From Streptomyces sp. NBC_01460 (GTDB taxonomy: Bacteria > Actinomycetota > Actinomycetes > Streptomycetales > Streptomycetaceae), in assembly GCF_036227405.1 (NCBI RefSeq), contig NZ_CP109473.1, forward strand, positions 7,192,001 to 7,256,000: 64,000 bases of DNA. Direction: 5' to 3'. This document shows, piece after piece, positions 1 to 9,121 of the stretch. How positions within the stretch are numbered: the stretch's first letter is position 1; each line of letters begins with the position of its first letter. Position numbers and translations under genes: made by a program. A model generated the notes under the pieces. It ran no database searches. It was given only the letters and a program-made list of their open reading frames with translations, and was not told the origin of the DNA.

Positions 1-95
1 CGTACGCGGACCGTGAGGTGGTGCTCCGGGACGGAGCCGTCCTCTCCGGCTCGGCCGAGCCTGCCGGTCAGGAGGCGGCCCGCCGTGAGATCTGA
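1..95 (+). CDS. ABC transporter ATP-binding subunit, C-terminal fragment
   Basis: The reading frame beginning at base 3 gives about 30 residues ending in TGA at 93-95. They include REVVLRDGAVLSG, which resembles the last strand of LolD/MacB-type ATPases just after the H-loop (typically 'rvvrLrDGri'). The stop overlaps the GTG start of the downstream FtsX-like permease by 11 bases, the usual arrangement for such ATPase/permease pairs. Most of the gene lies outside the window, so the assignment rests on this short tail and its neighbour. Confidence 0.72.
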   Translation, partial: YADREVVLRDGAVLSGSAEPAGQEAARREI

Positions 96-1419
96 CATCC
101 GCATCGCCTGGATCCTCGCGCGCGGCTCGGAGCGCCGCGAGTGGTGGAGGCTCTCGCTCACCCTTCTCGGCGCCCTGCTCGCCACCGCCTTCGCGCTCGC
201 GGCGGTGACGGTCGCCGCCGTGCCGGGCCAGGTGTCGATCCCCTCCGCACACGGGCTGCTGGACCAGCCGGGCCAGCGTGCGGGGGTCGTGCTCACGCTC
301 GTGCTCCTGCTCGTCCCGGTGGTCGGATTCCTGGGGCAGTGCGCCCGCATCGGCGCCGTCCACCGGCACCGGAGGACGGCCGGGATGCGGCTCGCCGGGG
401 CGACACCCCTCCAGGTGAGGAGGATCGCAGCCGTGGAGTCGGCGTTGGCCTGCCTGGCCGGTTCGGCCGTCGGCTTCGGGGCGTTCGTCCTGCTCCTCGC
501 CGTACAGGGCCACACCCCGCCCCCTGCGGCCTGGGCGGGTTTCGTCGGGGTCGTCCTCGCCGTCCCGGTGGTCGCCGCCGCGGTGAGCGTCCTCGTCCTG
601 CGCCGTGTGGTCGCCTCACCCCTCGGCCATCTGCGCCGGACGGGGCCCGACCGCGGGCGCCGGGCTGCGCTCGGCTTCCTGCTCGGCGCCGTGCTGATCG
701 CCACCGGAGCAGTGCTGCTCCTGCTGCCGGCCGACACCGGCGGGACTCCGTTCGGGCTGATGGTCCTGGCGTTGGTGTCCCTCACCGGGGCGGGCGCGAT
801 CTGGGCGGCCGGGGCTTCGGCGGCGTACACGGGCCGCAGGCTCACCCTCCGGGCGAAGAGCCCGGCGGTGCTCATCGCCGCGAGCCGCCTGGCGCACGAT
901 CCGTGGGCCGCCGCGCGCACCCACGGCGCGCTGCTGCTGGTCACGGTCGTCGGCGTGGGTTTCGTGGGCGTGCGCGGAGTTCTGCTCGCGGAGTTGCAAA
1001 GGCCCGGCCACCCGCCGGAGGGAATGGCCTTCTACACCACCGGTATCGACCTCGCCGGATCCGCCGTGCTGACAGCTCTGGCCATCAGCCTCTGCGGCCT
1101 CGCCGTGGGCGCCGCCGAGTCGCTCGCCACCCGCCGCAGGGGACTCGCGGCGCAGGCGGCGGCCGGCGTGCCGTACCGGGTCCTCGCCGCGGCCACACTG
1201 CTGGAGACCGCGATCCCCCTGGCCCCCGCGCTCCTGCTCGCGGGGGCCGGAGGAACGGTGGTGTACCTGGCGTACACCACCGTCGTGAACAACGGCTTCG
1301 TACCGTTGCTGCCGCTGTTCGTCCCCCTGGCCGTCTACGCCGCCTGCCTGCTGGTCGCGGCGACGTCCCTGCCGCTCCTGCGGCGCGTGACCCATCCGTC
1401 GGAACTGCGGTTCACGTAG
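85..1419 (+). CDS. FtsX-like ABC transporter permease
   Basis: This 444-residue, very hydrophobic protein is the membrane partner of the ATPase ending at base 95. An N-terminal transmembrane helix (about residues 20-45) is followed by two FtsX-like blocks of about three to four helices each (roughly 70-190 and 320-435). The first carries RTAGMRLAGATPLQVRRIAAVES and the second RGLAAQAAAGVPYRVLAAATLLE, the cytosolic coupling motif of this superfamily. The GTG at 85 is chosen because GGAGG lies at 71-75 and because a start at 13 would add residues that belong to the ATPase frame. The transported substrate cannot be told. Streptomyces homologues often export lipids or peptides. Confidence 0.85.
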   Translation: MRSDIRIAWILARGSERREWWRLSLTLLGALLATAFALAAVTVAAVPGQVSIPSAHGLLDQPGQRAGVVLTLVLLLVPVVGFLGQCARIGAVHRHRRTAGMRLAGATPLQVRRIAAVESALACLAGSAVGFGAFVLLLAVQGHTPPPAAWAGFVGVVLAVPVVAAAVSVLVLRRVVASPLGHLRRTGPDRGRRAALGFLLGAVLIATGAVLLLLPADTGGTPFGLMVLALVSLTGAGAIWAAGASAAYTGRRLTLRAKSPAVLIAASRLAHDPWAAARTHGALLLVTVVGVGFVGVRGVLLAELQRPGHPPEGMAFYTTGIDLAGSAVLTALAISLCGLAVGAAESLATRRRGLAAQAAAGVPYRVLAAATLLETAIPLAPALLLAGAGGTVVYLAYTTVVNNGFVPLLPLFVPLAVYAACLLVAATSLPLLRRVTHPSELRFT

Positions 1420-1434
1420 GGCCTCCTGCCCGCG

Positions 1435-2634
1435 TCATGCCGCTCCCGCTTCGGCGGCATCCGCCCCGCCGTCCGCACGCGTCGCCACGACGAGTGTCGC
1501 CGCGACGAGTGCGGCGGCGAGGACACCGGTGGTGAGCACCGGGACCGGGAGGAACGTCGTGGCCAGGACGGCGAGGACCGCGACGGGGTGGATGAGGTCG
1601 TTCCGGCTGCGGAGTTCCTCCGCCCGGTGGTGGAGCAGCCACACCAGGGTGATGAAGACGGCCACCGGGACGGTGAACGTCGCCGCGGCGGCGCGGTCGG
1701 AGAGGTGGCCGTGACCGCCGGCGTGGGCGACGTTGACCGCCAGTCCGGCACCGACCGCCGCGGCCGAGGCGAAGACGGCATAGTGGCCGTAGCCCCAGAG
1801 GATCGCCGCCCTGAAACCGGTGAGCCGCTGGGGGGCGTTCTGTGCGAAGTAGAGCCACCACAGGGCGAACACGGTCAGCACGCCGCCGACGACCAGGGTC
1901 GCGATGTCGCCCAGGTCCGTCTCGCCGTCGAGCGCGGTCCGGACGGCGGCGGTCGCCGCGGTGATGGTCTCACCGAGCACGATGAGGGTGAACAGCCCGT
2001 ACCGTTCGGCGATGTGGTGAGGATGCCAGGTGGTGTTCGCCGGGCTCTCGGCCCAGACGGGGACGGCGATCTCGGCCAGGACCAGGACCGCGAACAGCGG
2101 CAGGCCCCAGTCCTCGGGCAGCGCCAGCCTCGCGACCCAGCCGACCTGCACGATCAGGATGCCGACCGCGTAGCGCACGCAGGAGCGCCGGCGTTCCGGG
2201 TCGGAGCGTGCGGCGCGCAGCCACTGGGTGGCCATCGCGAGCCGCATGACGACGTATCCCCAGGTGATGACGGTGAAGTCGTCGTGCGAGAGGGCGTCGG
2301 CCGCGCCGGCGGCCAGGATCAGGGCACCCGTGATCTGGACCAGGGTGAGGAGCCGGTACGGGACGTCGTCGGTGTCGTAGGCGGAGGCGAACCAGGTGAA
2401 GTTCATCCAGGCCCACCAGATCGCGAAGAACACCATCGCGTAGCCCAGGACCCCGTCCCCGACGTGCCCCTCGGCGAGTTCGTGCTCGAAGGCTCCCGAC
2501 GCCTGGGCGACGGCGGTGACGAAGCACAGGTCGAAGAACAGCTCCAGCGCGGTCGCCGTGCGGTTCTCCTCACCCGCGAGGCGTGCGACCATCGGCCGGT
2601 GCCATGCCCCGAGGGCGGACGGTGACTGACTCAT
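1435..2634 (-). CDS. Low-temperature requirement protein A (LtrA) family membrane protein
   Basis: A 399-residue polytopic membrane protein. The N-terminus carries the family hallmark TALELFFDLCFVTAVAQ (about residues 27-43), followed by a dozen or so hydrophobic segments and the RYGLFTLIVLGETI motif in mid-protein. LtrA was first linked to growth of Listeria at low temperature, but its biochemical role is unknown. The ATG at 2634 is used because the conserved part starts shortly after it, whereas upstream in-frame codons give a low-complexity Arg/Pro extension. Its 3' end faces the FtsX-like permease with only 15 bases between stop codons. No operon partner is evident. Confidence 0.85.
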   Translation of the reverse strand: MSQSPSALGAWHRPMVARLAGEENRTATALELFFDLCFVTAVAQASGAFEHELAEGHVGDGVLGYAMVFFAIWWAWMNFTWFASAYDTDDVPYRLLTLVQITGALILAAGAADALSHDDFTVITWGYVVMRLAMATQWLRAARSDPERRRSCVRYAVGILIVQVGWVARLALPEDWGLPLFAVLVLAEIAVPVWAESPANTTWHPHHIAERYGLFTLIVLGETITAATAAVRTALDGETDLGDIATLVVGGVLTVFALWWLYFAQNAPQRLTGFRAAILWGYGHYAVFASAAAVGAGLAVNVAHAGGHGHLSDRAAAATFTVPVAVFITLVWLLHHRAEELRSRNDLIHPVAVLAVLATTFLPVPVLTTGVLAAALVAATLVVATRADGGADAAEAGAA

Positions 2635-2812
2635 GCGTACCCGGTTTTCACGTTCGGAGGGCTGTCGCGGCCCGGCCGTTCCGAGACGGCCGGGGCTGCC
2701 GACGCCGACCGGGCAGGCCACCGGCCGGTCGGTCGGCTCGACGGACACCGGTCACGTTACGAGCGCCGCCTGACCTCGTGCAACGCCGACAGGCCACGGC
2801 GCGCGCGGTCGC

Positions 2813-3247
2813 TCAGTCGAGGCAGAACTCGTTGCCCTCGACGTCCTGCATGTTGAGGCACGACTCGTTCTCCTCGTCGGCGAGCAGCAGCTGTCCGCGC
2901 ACCGCGCCGAGCGGGACCAGCCGCGCGCACTCGGCCTCCAGTGCGGCGAGGCGCTCCGCACCCACGAGCCCGGTGCCGACCCGCACGTCGAGATGGACCC
3001 GGTTCTTGGCGGTCTTGCCCTCGGGAACGCGCTGGAAGTACAGCCGCGGCCCCACACCTGAGGGATCCGTGCAGACGGCCCACGAGCCCCGGTCCTCGGA
3101 CGGCTGGGTGCGGTCGAAGTCCTCCCAGGTGTCGAAGCCCTCGGGCGGCGGCGTCATGACGTACCCCAGCACCTCGCTCCAGAAACGCGCGACGCGCCGA
3201 GGATCCGAGCAGTCGAAGGTGACCTGGACCTGCCTGATCGTTGCCAT
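2813..3247 (-). CDS. VOC (glyoxalase-like) superfamily protein
   Basis: A 144-residue single-domain protein beginning MATIRQVQVTFDCSDPRRVARFWSEVLGY, the typical first beta-alpha unit of the VOC fold. It ends with an NMQDVEGNEFCLD strand carrying the usual 'dpeGN.f.l' metal-site glutamate region. Members include dioxygenases, isomerases and antibiotic-binding resistance proteins, and the substrate here is unknown. The ATG at 3247 removes a Gly/Arg-rich leader encoded by the intergenic region. It lies upstream of and in the same direction as ltrA, with 178 bases between them. Confidence 0.82.
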   Translation of the reverse strand: MATIRQVQVTFDCSDPRRVARFWSEVLGYVMTPPPEGFDTWEDFDRTQPSEDRGSWAVCTDPSGVGPRLYFQRVPEGKTAKNRVHLDVRVGTGLVGAERLAALEAECARLVPLGAVRGQLLLADEENESCLNMQDVEGNEFCLD

Positions 3248-3480
3248 CGGCACATCGTAGTGCCGCTCACCGCGCCCTGCCGTGGCCCTGCCGTCCGGGC
3301 GCGGGTGGGCCGTCCGCACCGGTGGCACCCCCCCGCCACCGTACCCAAGTCCCTGGCGAAAGGCCCCGGAACGGCCTTCACCTCCGCGCCTCCCAGCCGG
3401 CTGTTCCACGGGCCTACGGCCGTGTTCGTCCCCTGACTGGTTGTCACCGTTCGCTTTCTGATAGTTGTTTCAGCGGGGCA

Positions 3481-3516
3481 CGGGCGCTGGCCCGTGGCGG
3501 CGCCCACGGGCGCCCG
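3481..3516 (+). promoter_or_regulatory. Hairpin in the leader of the HelD-like gene
   Basis: A GC-rich stem-loop lies just before the ribosome-binding site (GGGGAGG, 3519-3525). The inner arms CCCGTGG (3491-3497) and CCACGGG (3504-3510) enclose a 6-base loop. Outer arms at 3481-3486 and 3511-3516 extend the stem past a 4-base bulge. A structure this close to the Shine-Dalgarno could affect translation, but that is inference. No rifamycin-associated element (the inverted repeat known upstream of some helR genes) is visible. Confidence 0.35.
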
Positions 3517-3531
3517 CAGGGGAGGACACAC

Positions 3532-6500
3532 ATGGGCACCACCACGCACGACGAGGTCATCGCCACCGAGCAGAAGGCGGTGGACCACGCGTACGACTGC
3601 TACACCGCGAAGCTGGCCGAGATGACCGGGACGTCGGCCGCCACGGCAGCGGCCAGCGGCAAGGACGGCATCGCCAATCGGAAGCACGCGGAGGCGCTGG
3701 CCGAGGCGTACGACGGGCTCGGCGACGAGGCGCTGGTCTTCTCCCGCGTGGACGCGCCTGACGACCCCGGCACGAAGCCGCGTCCCTGGTACATCGGCAG
3801 ACGGGGCGTGCGCGACGCCTCGAACGATCCAGTCGTCCTGCTGTGGACCAGCAAGCTCGCGAAACAATGGGCGGAGGCCTTGCCGGAGGCACCCGGAGAG
3901 GTCGTTCTGCGGCGGCGGCTGCGGTGCGTGCAGCGTGTCGTGCAGGACTACTTCGACGAGATCGCCGCGCCGGTCATCCCGGTCATCCCCTCTCTCGAGG
4001 CCATTCCGCCGCCGCGTCCGGCCGCGGACGACGCGACCGAGGCCGGGACACAGGCTGGCGCCGAGACGCCGGTCCAGGAGCCTCCGGAACAGGCCGAGGG
4101 CCGACGTGAGGTGCGTCCGCCGTCCCCGACGCCCGGCGACGTCGTCCGCGGCCGGCGCCGTAAGCCGCTCCAGCCCGACGACTTCCTGCTGCGTGAACTG
4201 CGGCGCTCGCGCGGCGGCCGGATGCGGGACATCGTCGAGACCATCCGCCGGGACCAGATGGACCTGGTGACCGGCACACCGTCCGACATCCTCGTCGTGC
4301 AGGGCGGCCCCGGTACCGGTAAGTCCGCCGTCGGTCTGCACCGCGTGACCTGGCTCGTCGACAACGAGCACTTCAAGGCCCAGGACATCCTCGTCATCGG
4401 CCCCCACCAGAGGTTCCTCGACTACGTCGGCCAGGTGCTGCCCACCCTCGGCACACGGGACGTCAACGCCGTCCAGCTGGACCGGCTGTGGGACGGGGAG
4501 ATCCGCGGCACCGACACCCCGCGGGCGCGGCTGGTGAAGTCCGGCGAGCGGATGGCGGCCGTACTGCGACGCCGTGTCGAGAGCGACTGCCGGCCCGAGG
4601 CGCTCGACGACCTCACCACCGCACCGTCCTACGAGGGCGACGAACCGGCCGTCGTCGTCACCGCCGGCAGCACCACGCTGCGCGTGCCCAAGTCCGAAGT
4701 CCTGACACTCCTCGAGGACGTACGTGCCGCCGAAGGCCCCTACCGGCAGCGTCGCGAACGCTTCCGCAGCCTGTTCGTCGACCGGCTCCTCCAGGAGCTC
4801 GCTACCATCGCGCCCCGCCGCGGCCAGGGCGGCACGATCCGCCGCGACCTCGAACGCAACCGCCGCGTCGAGCGGCTCGTCGAACGTATCTGGCCCGCTC
4901 CAGGCGCCAGGGAGGCCCTGCGCAGCCTCTACGACTCGCCCGACCTCCTGGGCGCATGCGCGGACGGCATCCTCGACGCCGACGAACAGGCGGCCCTGCA
5001 CCGGCCACGTGCCGACACCGCCGACGCCGAGCCATGGACCCTCGACGACCACGTCTGCCTCGAAGAACTCCGGTTCCTCATCGACGGGGAAACGCCCCGG
5101 CGCTACGGGCACATCGTCGTCGACGAGGCCCAGGACCTCACCCCGCTGCAGGCCCGCGCACTGCGCCGCCGCTGCGCCGTCGGGGGCTCCATGACGGTCC
5201 TCGGCGACCTCGCCCAGGCCACCGGCCCCCACACCCACCTCAGCTGGGACCCGCTCGGCACGCTTCTGTCGGACCACGGGGACTGGCGCGTCGCCGAGCT
5301 GAACACCAGCTACCGCGTACCGGCCGAGATCATGGAGTTCGTCGCACCCCTCGCCCGTGCGGTCGCCCCCGGACTGCCGTACCCGCGAGCCGTACGAAAG
5401 GCGGGCGAGGACGCCGTACGAACGGTGGCGACCGAGCCGTGGAAGCTGCTCGACGACACCGTCGCCCAGATGACCCGTCTGGTGGGCACCAGCGACGGGA
5501 GTACACCGCGCTCCGTCGCGGTCATCGTCCCCGACGACTCGTCCTGGCTCGACGAGATCAGCCGCCGTCTCGACGAGGGTTCCGGCCTGACGGGCATGAG
5601 TCGTGAGGCCGTGTCCGTCCTGGCCGCCGCTCAGGCGAAGGGCATGGAGTACGACCATGTCCTGGTCGTCGAGCCCGCCACCATCGCAGACCGTGGCCCC
5701 GCCGGCCTGCGGCAGCTGTACATCGCCCTCACCCGCAGCACGCAGAGTCTGACGGTGCTGCACACCTCGCCGCTCCCGGAGGTCCTCACGCACCCGGATG
5801 CCGTCCCGCACGTGCCGGCGGAAGAAACAGCCCCCGGCACGGACCTGGGCGACGTTCTGGAGATCGGGGCCGACATCCGCGTCCGCGTCATCGGCCCGGG
5901 TCCCGGCGGCCGCTACAAGGTCAAGGCGCTCAGCCCCGCGACGGACCGTCCCCTGGCCCTGACGGTCCGGCACGGCTCCACGCCTCCCCGCCCCGGCGAC
6001 GAACTGGACTGCTGGGTCTTCGCCAACGAGACCGGCCAGAGCGTGCTGACCGCCGACACGCGAGGCCGTCTGCCCATCTCGCCGAGGATGGCGCAGCGGT
6101 ACACGACGGCGGTCGACGTGCTCGACGACCTGGCGACCGGCGGTGAAGGGGCCTCGGAGGACGCCCGCGCGCGCCTGTCCGACCTGCAGGGCATGGCCAA
6201 CCGCATCCTCCGCCGCGACCAGGCGGACTGGGTGGACGTGTACCGCGTCCTCGGCTCCCCCGACCGGCAGCGCCTGGGCATCCTGCGCGACCTCGCGGCA
6301 CGTACCAACCGCGCGCTCAAGGACAGCACCCTGCACACCGGCCGACTGCGGGCCGAACTCGTCGAGTCCGGCTGGGCCGCGGCTCTGACCGAAGCACAAC
6401 AGACGCTCCGTGCCCGCCTGACCGACGCGGAGGCCCTGGACGACCCGACCGCACCCGAAGCCGCACCCGTCGCCCTCCAGCCCGACCACCCCGAGCAGAA

Positions 6501-6978
6501 GGAAGCCGAACCCGTGACCACCGTCGAAGAAGCACCGGTCGTACAGGCAGTGACCACGAAGGACGACTTCCTGCTCGCCCTGGCGGCTTCGGCCGCCGTG
6601 GACCGGACCTGCAAGAAGCACGAGGCGGTACGCCACGCACTGAAGTCGGAACTGCTGTGGGCGGACCTCCAGCCGACCGACTCCGAGGCCGCCGACGTCG
6701 TCTGCGCCGTGGACGACGGCCTGTTCCTCTACGAGGTCCTGGGAGCCGGGCGCTCCGCGTACGAGGAACTCCGTGCGGGAGCGACCCGCCTTCTCGAGAT
6801 CAACCACACCCTGCACACGAAGGCTGACCGCCTCTACCTGGTCCTGTGCGGGGCGCCTGCCGAGGAATGGGCCGCGAGTACCGTGCGCGAGGTCTTCGGC
6901 GTCCACGTCCTGTGGCGTACTCCTGGCAACTGGGGCGGCGACGACCCCGATACCGCCCTGGGCCGCCCCCAGGCGTGA
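3532..6978 (+). CDS. HelD/UvrD-type superfamily I helicase with C-terminal extension
   Basis: A 1148-residue ATPase. The N-terminal helix (about 5-30) and the RPWYIGRRGVRDASNDPVVL segment (about 85-105) match HelD proteins, which remodel or recycle RNA polymerase. The helicase motifs are complete: Walker A GGPGTGKSA (K264), DEAQD (531-535), GDLAQ, NTSYR, QAKGMEYD and YIALTR. After about residue 780 come a beta-rich segment (DIRVRVIGPG...), a helical region, and a C-terminal domain (about 1020-1148) resembling a PD-(D/E)XK nuclease fold, with D1055 and E1068-V-L where E-x-K is expected. Actinobacterial HelD/HelR proteins are usually 700-800 residues, so this one is about 350 longer. The ATG at 3532 follows a GGGGAGG site. 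It is a lone gene. It could act in RNAP protection, DNA repair or phage defence. Confidence 0.8.
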   Translation: MGTTTHDEVIATEQKAVDHAYDCYTAKLAEMTGTSAATAAASGKDGIANRKHAEALAEAYDGLGDEALVFSRVDAPDDPGTKPRPWYIGRRGVRDASNDPVVLLWTSKLAKQWAEALPEAPGEVVLRRRLRCVQRVVQDYFDEIAAPVIPVIPSLEAIPPPRPAADDATEAGTQAGAETPVQEPPEQAEGRREVRPPSPTPGDVVRGRRRKPLQPDDFLLRELRRSRGGRMRDIVETIRRDQMDLVTGTPSDILVVQGGPGTGKSAVGLHRVTWLVDNEHFKAQDILVIGPHQRFLDYVGQVLPTLGTRDVNAVQLDRLWDGEIRGTDTPRARLVKSGERMAAVLRRRVESDCRPEALDDLTTAPSYEGDEPAVVVTAGSTTLRVPKSEVLTLLEDVRAAEGPYRQRRERFRSLFVDRLLQELATIAPRRGQGGTIRRDLERNRRVERLVERIWPAPGAREALRSLYDSPDLLGACADGILDADEQAALHRPRADTADAEPWTLDDHVCLEELRFLIDGETPRRYGHIVVDEAQDLTPLQARALRRRCAVGGSMTVLGDLAQATGPHTHLSWDPLGTLLSDHGDWRVAELNTSYRVPAEIMEFVAPLARAVAPGLPYPRAVRKAGEDAVRTVATEPWKLLDDTVAQMTRLVGTSDGSTPRSVAVIVPDDSSWLDEISRRLDEGSGLTGMSREAVSVLAAAQAKGMEYDHVLVVEPATIADRGPAGLRQLYIALTRSTQSLTVLHTSPLPEVLTHPDAVPHVPAEETAPGTDLGDVLEIGADIRVRVIGPGPGGRYKVKALSPATDRPLALTVRHGSTPPRPGDELDCWVFANETGQSVLTADTRGRLPISPRMAQRYTTAVDVLDDLATGGEGASEDARARLSDLQGMANRILRRDQADWVDVYRVLGSPDRQRLGILRDLAARTNRALKDSTLHTGRLRAELVESGWAAALTEAQQTLRARLTDAEALDDPTAPEAAPVALQPDHPEQKEAEPVTTVEEAPVVQAVTTKDDFLLALAASAAVDRTCKKHEAVRHALKSELLWADLQPTDSEAADVVCAVDDGLFLYEVLGAGRSAYEELRAGATRLLEINHTLHTKADRLYLVLCGAPAEEWAASTVREVFGVHVLWRTPGNWGGDDPDTALGRPQA

Positions 6979-7196
6979 AGCCGGGCCCCTCACCGGCACC
7001 GGCCGCCGATCCTCACCCGTGCGCAGGCGGAAGCGCTCCTCGCCAGGGCCGGCCTGTGGGCCCGATCGGCAGGGGTCCGTGCCCGCACCGCGGATCGCGG
7101 CGCGGGCGTCGGCCGGGCGGGGCGCGTGCCGGGGTGGAGTCCTCCGCCCTCCCCACCGGCTCGTCCCCGGCCGGCCACACACCTGCCGGGCGGCGG

Positions 7197-9089
7197 TCAA
7201 CCGACGGGCCGGGCCGCCTCTTCCGGCTCCGCGCGGTCGAACTGGGTGCGGTGCAGCTCCTCGTACCGTCCTCCGACGGCCAGCAGCTCCTCGTGCGTGC
7301 CCCGTTCGACGACGCGGCCGTCCTCGACGACCAGGATGAGGTCCGCGGAGCGCACGGTCGACAGCCGGTGGGCGATGACCACGGCCGTGCGGCCTTCCAG
7401 GGCCTCGGCCAGCGCCTCCTGGACGGCCGCCTCCGAGGTGGAGTCCAGGTGCGCGGTCGCCTCGTCCAGGATCACCACCCGCTGACGGGCCAGCAGCAGC
7501 CGGGCGATGGTGAGCCGCTGGCGTTCGCCGCCGGAGAGCCGGTAGCCGCGCTCACCCACCACCGTGTCCAGCCCGTCGGGGAGCGATGCCACCAGGCCGT
7601 CCAGGCGGGAGCGGCGCAACGCCTCCCAGATCTCCTCCTCGGTGGCCTCCGGCCGGGCGAGCAGCAGATTGGCGCGGACCGACTCGTGGAAGAGGTGCCC
7701 GTCCTGGGTGACCATCCCGAGCGTCTCCCGGATCGAGTCGGCCGTCAGGTCGCGTACGTCGACGCCGTTGAGCCGCACGGTGCCGGCATCGGTGTCGTAC
7801 AGCCGGGGGAGCAACTGCGCGATGGTCGACTTCCCGGCTCCGGACGATCCCACGAGGGCGACCATCCGGCCGGGCTCCGCCGTGAAGGAGACGTCGTGCA
7901 GGACCTGCGAGCCGTCCCCCGAGTCGAGCGTGGCGACCTCTTCGAGGGAGGCGAGCGAGACCTTGTCGGCGGAGGGGTAGCCGAAGGAGACCCCGTCGAA
8001 CTCCACGGACACCGGTCCGTCGGGCACCCGGCGGGCGTCCGGCTTCTCCGCGATCAGCGGCTTCAGGTCGAGGATCTCGAAGACCCGCTCGAAGCTGACC
8101 AGGGCGCTCATCACCTCGACGCGGGCTCCGGCCAGAGCCGTCAGCGGCGCGTAGAGCCGGGTGAGGAGGAGGGCCAGGGCGACGACGGCCCCGGGCTCCA
8201 GGGTGCCGCGCAGCGCGTAGTGGCCGCCGAGCCCGTAGACGAGGGCGAGGGCGAGTGCCGACACCAGGGTGAGCGCCGTGATGAACGTGGACTGGAGCAT
8301 CGCCGTGCGGACGCCGATGTCACGCACCCGTCCCGCCCGGGCCGCGAATTCGGCGGACTCGTCGGCGGGGCGCCCGAAGAGCTTGATGAGCGTCGCGCCC
8401 GGCGCCGAGAAGCGCTCGGTCATCTGCGTGCCCATGGTGGCGTTGTGGCCGGCGGCCTCCCGCTGGAGATCCGCCATCCGCGCGCCCATCCGGCGGGCGG
8501 GGACCACGAACACCGGCAGCAGCACCAGGGCGAGCAGCGTGATCTGCCACGAGATCGTCAGCATCACGGCCAGGGTCAGCAGCAGGGTGACCACGTTGGA
8601 GACGACGCCGGAGAGCGTGTTGCTGAACGCCCGCTGCGCGCCGATCACGTCGTTGTTGAGCCGGCTGACCAGCGCACCGGTCCTGGTGCGGGTGAAGAAG
8701 GCGACGGGCATCCGCTGGACGTGGTCGAAGACGGCCGTCCGCAGGTCGAGGATCAGCCCCTCGCCGAGGGTGGCCGAGAGCCATCGGACGAGGAGGCCGA
8801 GCCCCGCCTCCGCCACGGCGATCAGAGCGATGAGCAGGGCGTACCGGACGACCGTGCCGGGGTCCCGGCCCTGCACGATCGCGTCGACGACCCGCCCGGC
8901 CAGCACGGGTGTGGCCACCGCCAGAAGGGCGGTGACCACACTGAGGAGCAGGAAGCGGACGATCCTGCCCCGGTGCGGCCTGGCGAAGGCCCCGATGCGG
9001 TGCAGTGTGGCCTTGGAGAAGGGTCTGCGGTCCGTCTGCGCGTTCACCGTGCTGTGCAGCGAGTGCCACGCCGTGACTTCCATGTCCAT
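7197..9089 (-). CDS. ABC half-exporter with fused membrane and ATPase domains
   Basis: A 630-residue type IV ABC exporter that should work as a dimer. Six transmembrane helices lie within about residues 40-330. The nucleotide-binding domain follows, with Walker A GSSGAGKST (near 412-420), signature LSGGERQRL, Walker B RVVILDEATAHLD (near 540) and the switch AHRLSTV. Such proteins commonly expel drugs, lipids or peptides. The first of two in-frame ATGs (9089, 9083) is chosen because GGAGG lies five bases upstream. A MerR/SoxR-type promoter sits about 30-60 bases before the start, pointing to induction by redox-active compounds. It faces the helicase gene across 218 bases. Confidence 0.9.
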   Translation of the reverse strand: MDMEVTAWHSLHSTVNAQTDRRPFSKATLHRIGAFARPHRGRIVRFLLLSVVTALLAVATPVLAGRVVDAIVQGRDPGTVVRYALLIALIAVAEAGLGLLVRWLSATLGEGLILDLRTAVFDHVQRMPVAFFTRTRTGALVSRLNNDVIGAQRAFSNTLSGVVSNVVTLLLTLAVMLTISWQITLLALVLLPVFVVPARRMGARMADLQREAAGHNATMGTQMTERFSAPGATLIKLFGRPADESAEFAARAGRVRDIGVRTAMLQSTFITALTLVSALALALVYGLGGHYALRGTLEPGAVVALALLLTRLYAPLTALAGARVEVMSALVSFERVFEILDLKPLIAEKPDARRVPDGPVSVEFDGVSFGYPSADKVSLASLEEVATLDSGDGSQVLHDVSFTAEPGRMVALVGSSGAGKSTIAQLLPRLYDTDAGTVRLNGVDVRDLTADSIRETLGMVTQDGHLFHESVRANLLLARPEATEEEIWEALRRSRLDGLVASLPDGLDTVVGERGYRLSGGERQRLTIARLLLARQRVVILDEATAHLDSTSEAAVQEALAEALEGRTAVVIAHRLSTVRSADLILVVEDGRVVERGTHEELLAVGGRYEELHRTQFDRAEPEEAARPVG

Positions 9090-9121
9090 GCGGTCCTCCG
9101 GGGTCGGTCGGTATGCGGGGA

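Noticed and set aside
3248..3531. A rifamycin-associated element upstream of the HelD-like gene
   Set aside because: I looked for the known palindromic element of helR genes and found none, so a rifamycin-protection role is not claimed.
3154..7200. A 1348-codon open frame antisense to the helicase gene
   Set aside because: It is a shadow created by high third-position GC on the opposite strand. Its translation is low-complexity Gly/Arg/Val with no motif, whereas the plus strand encodes all helicase motifs.
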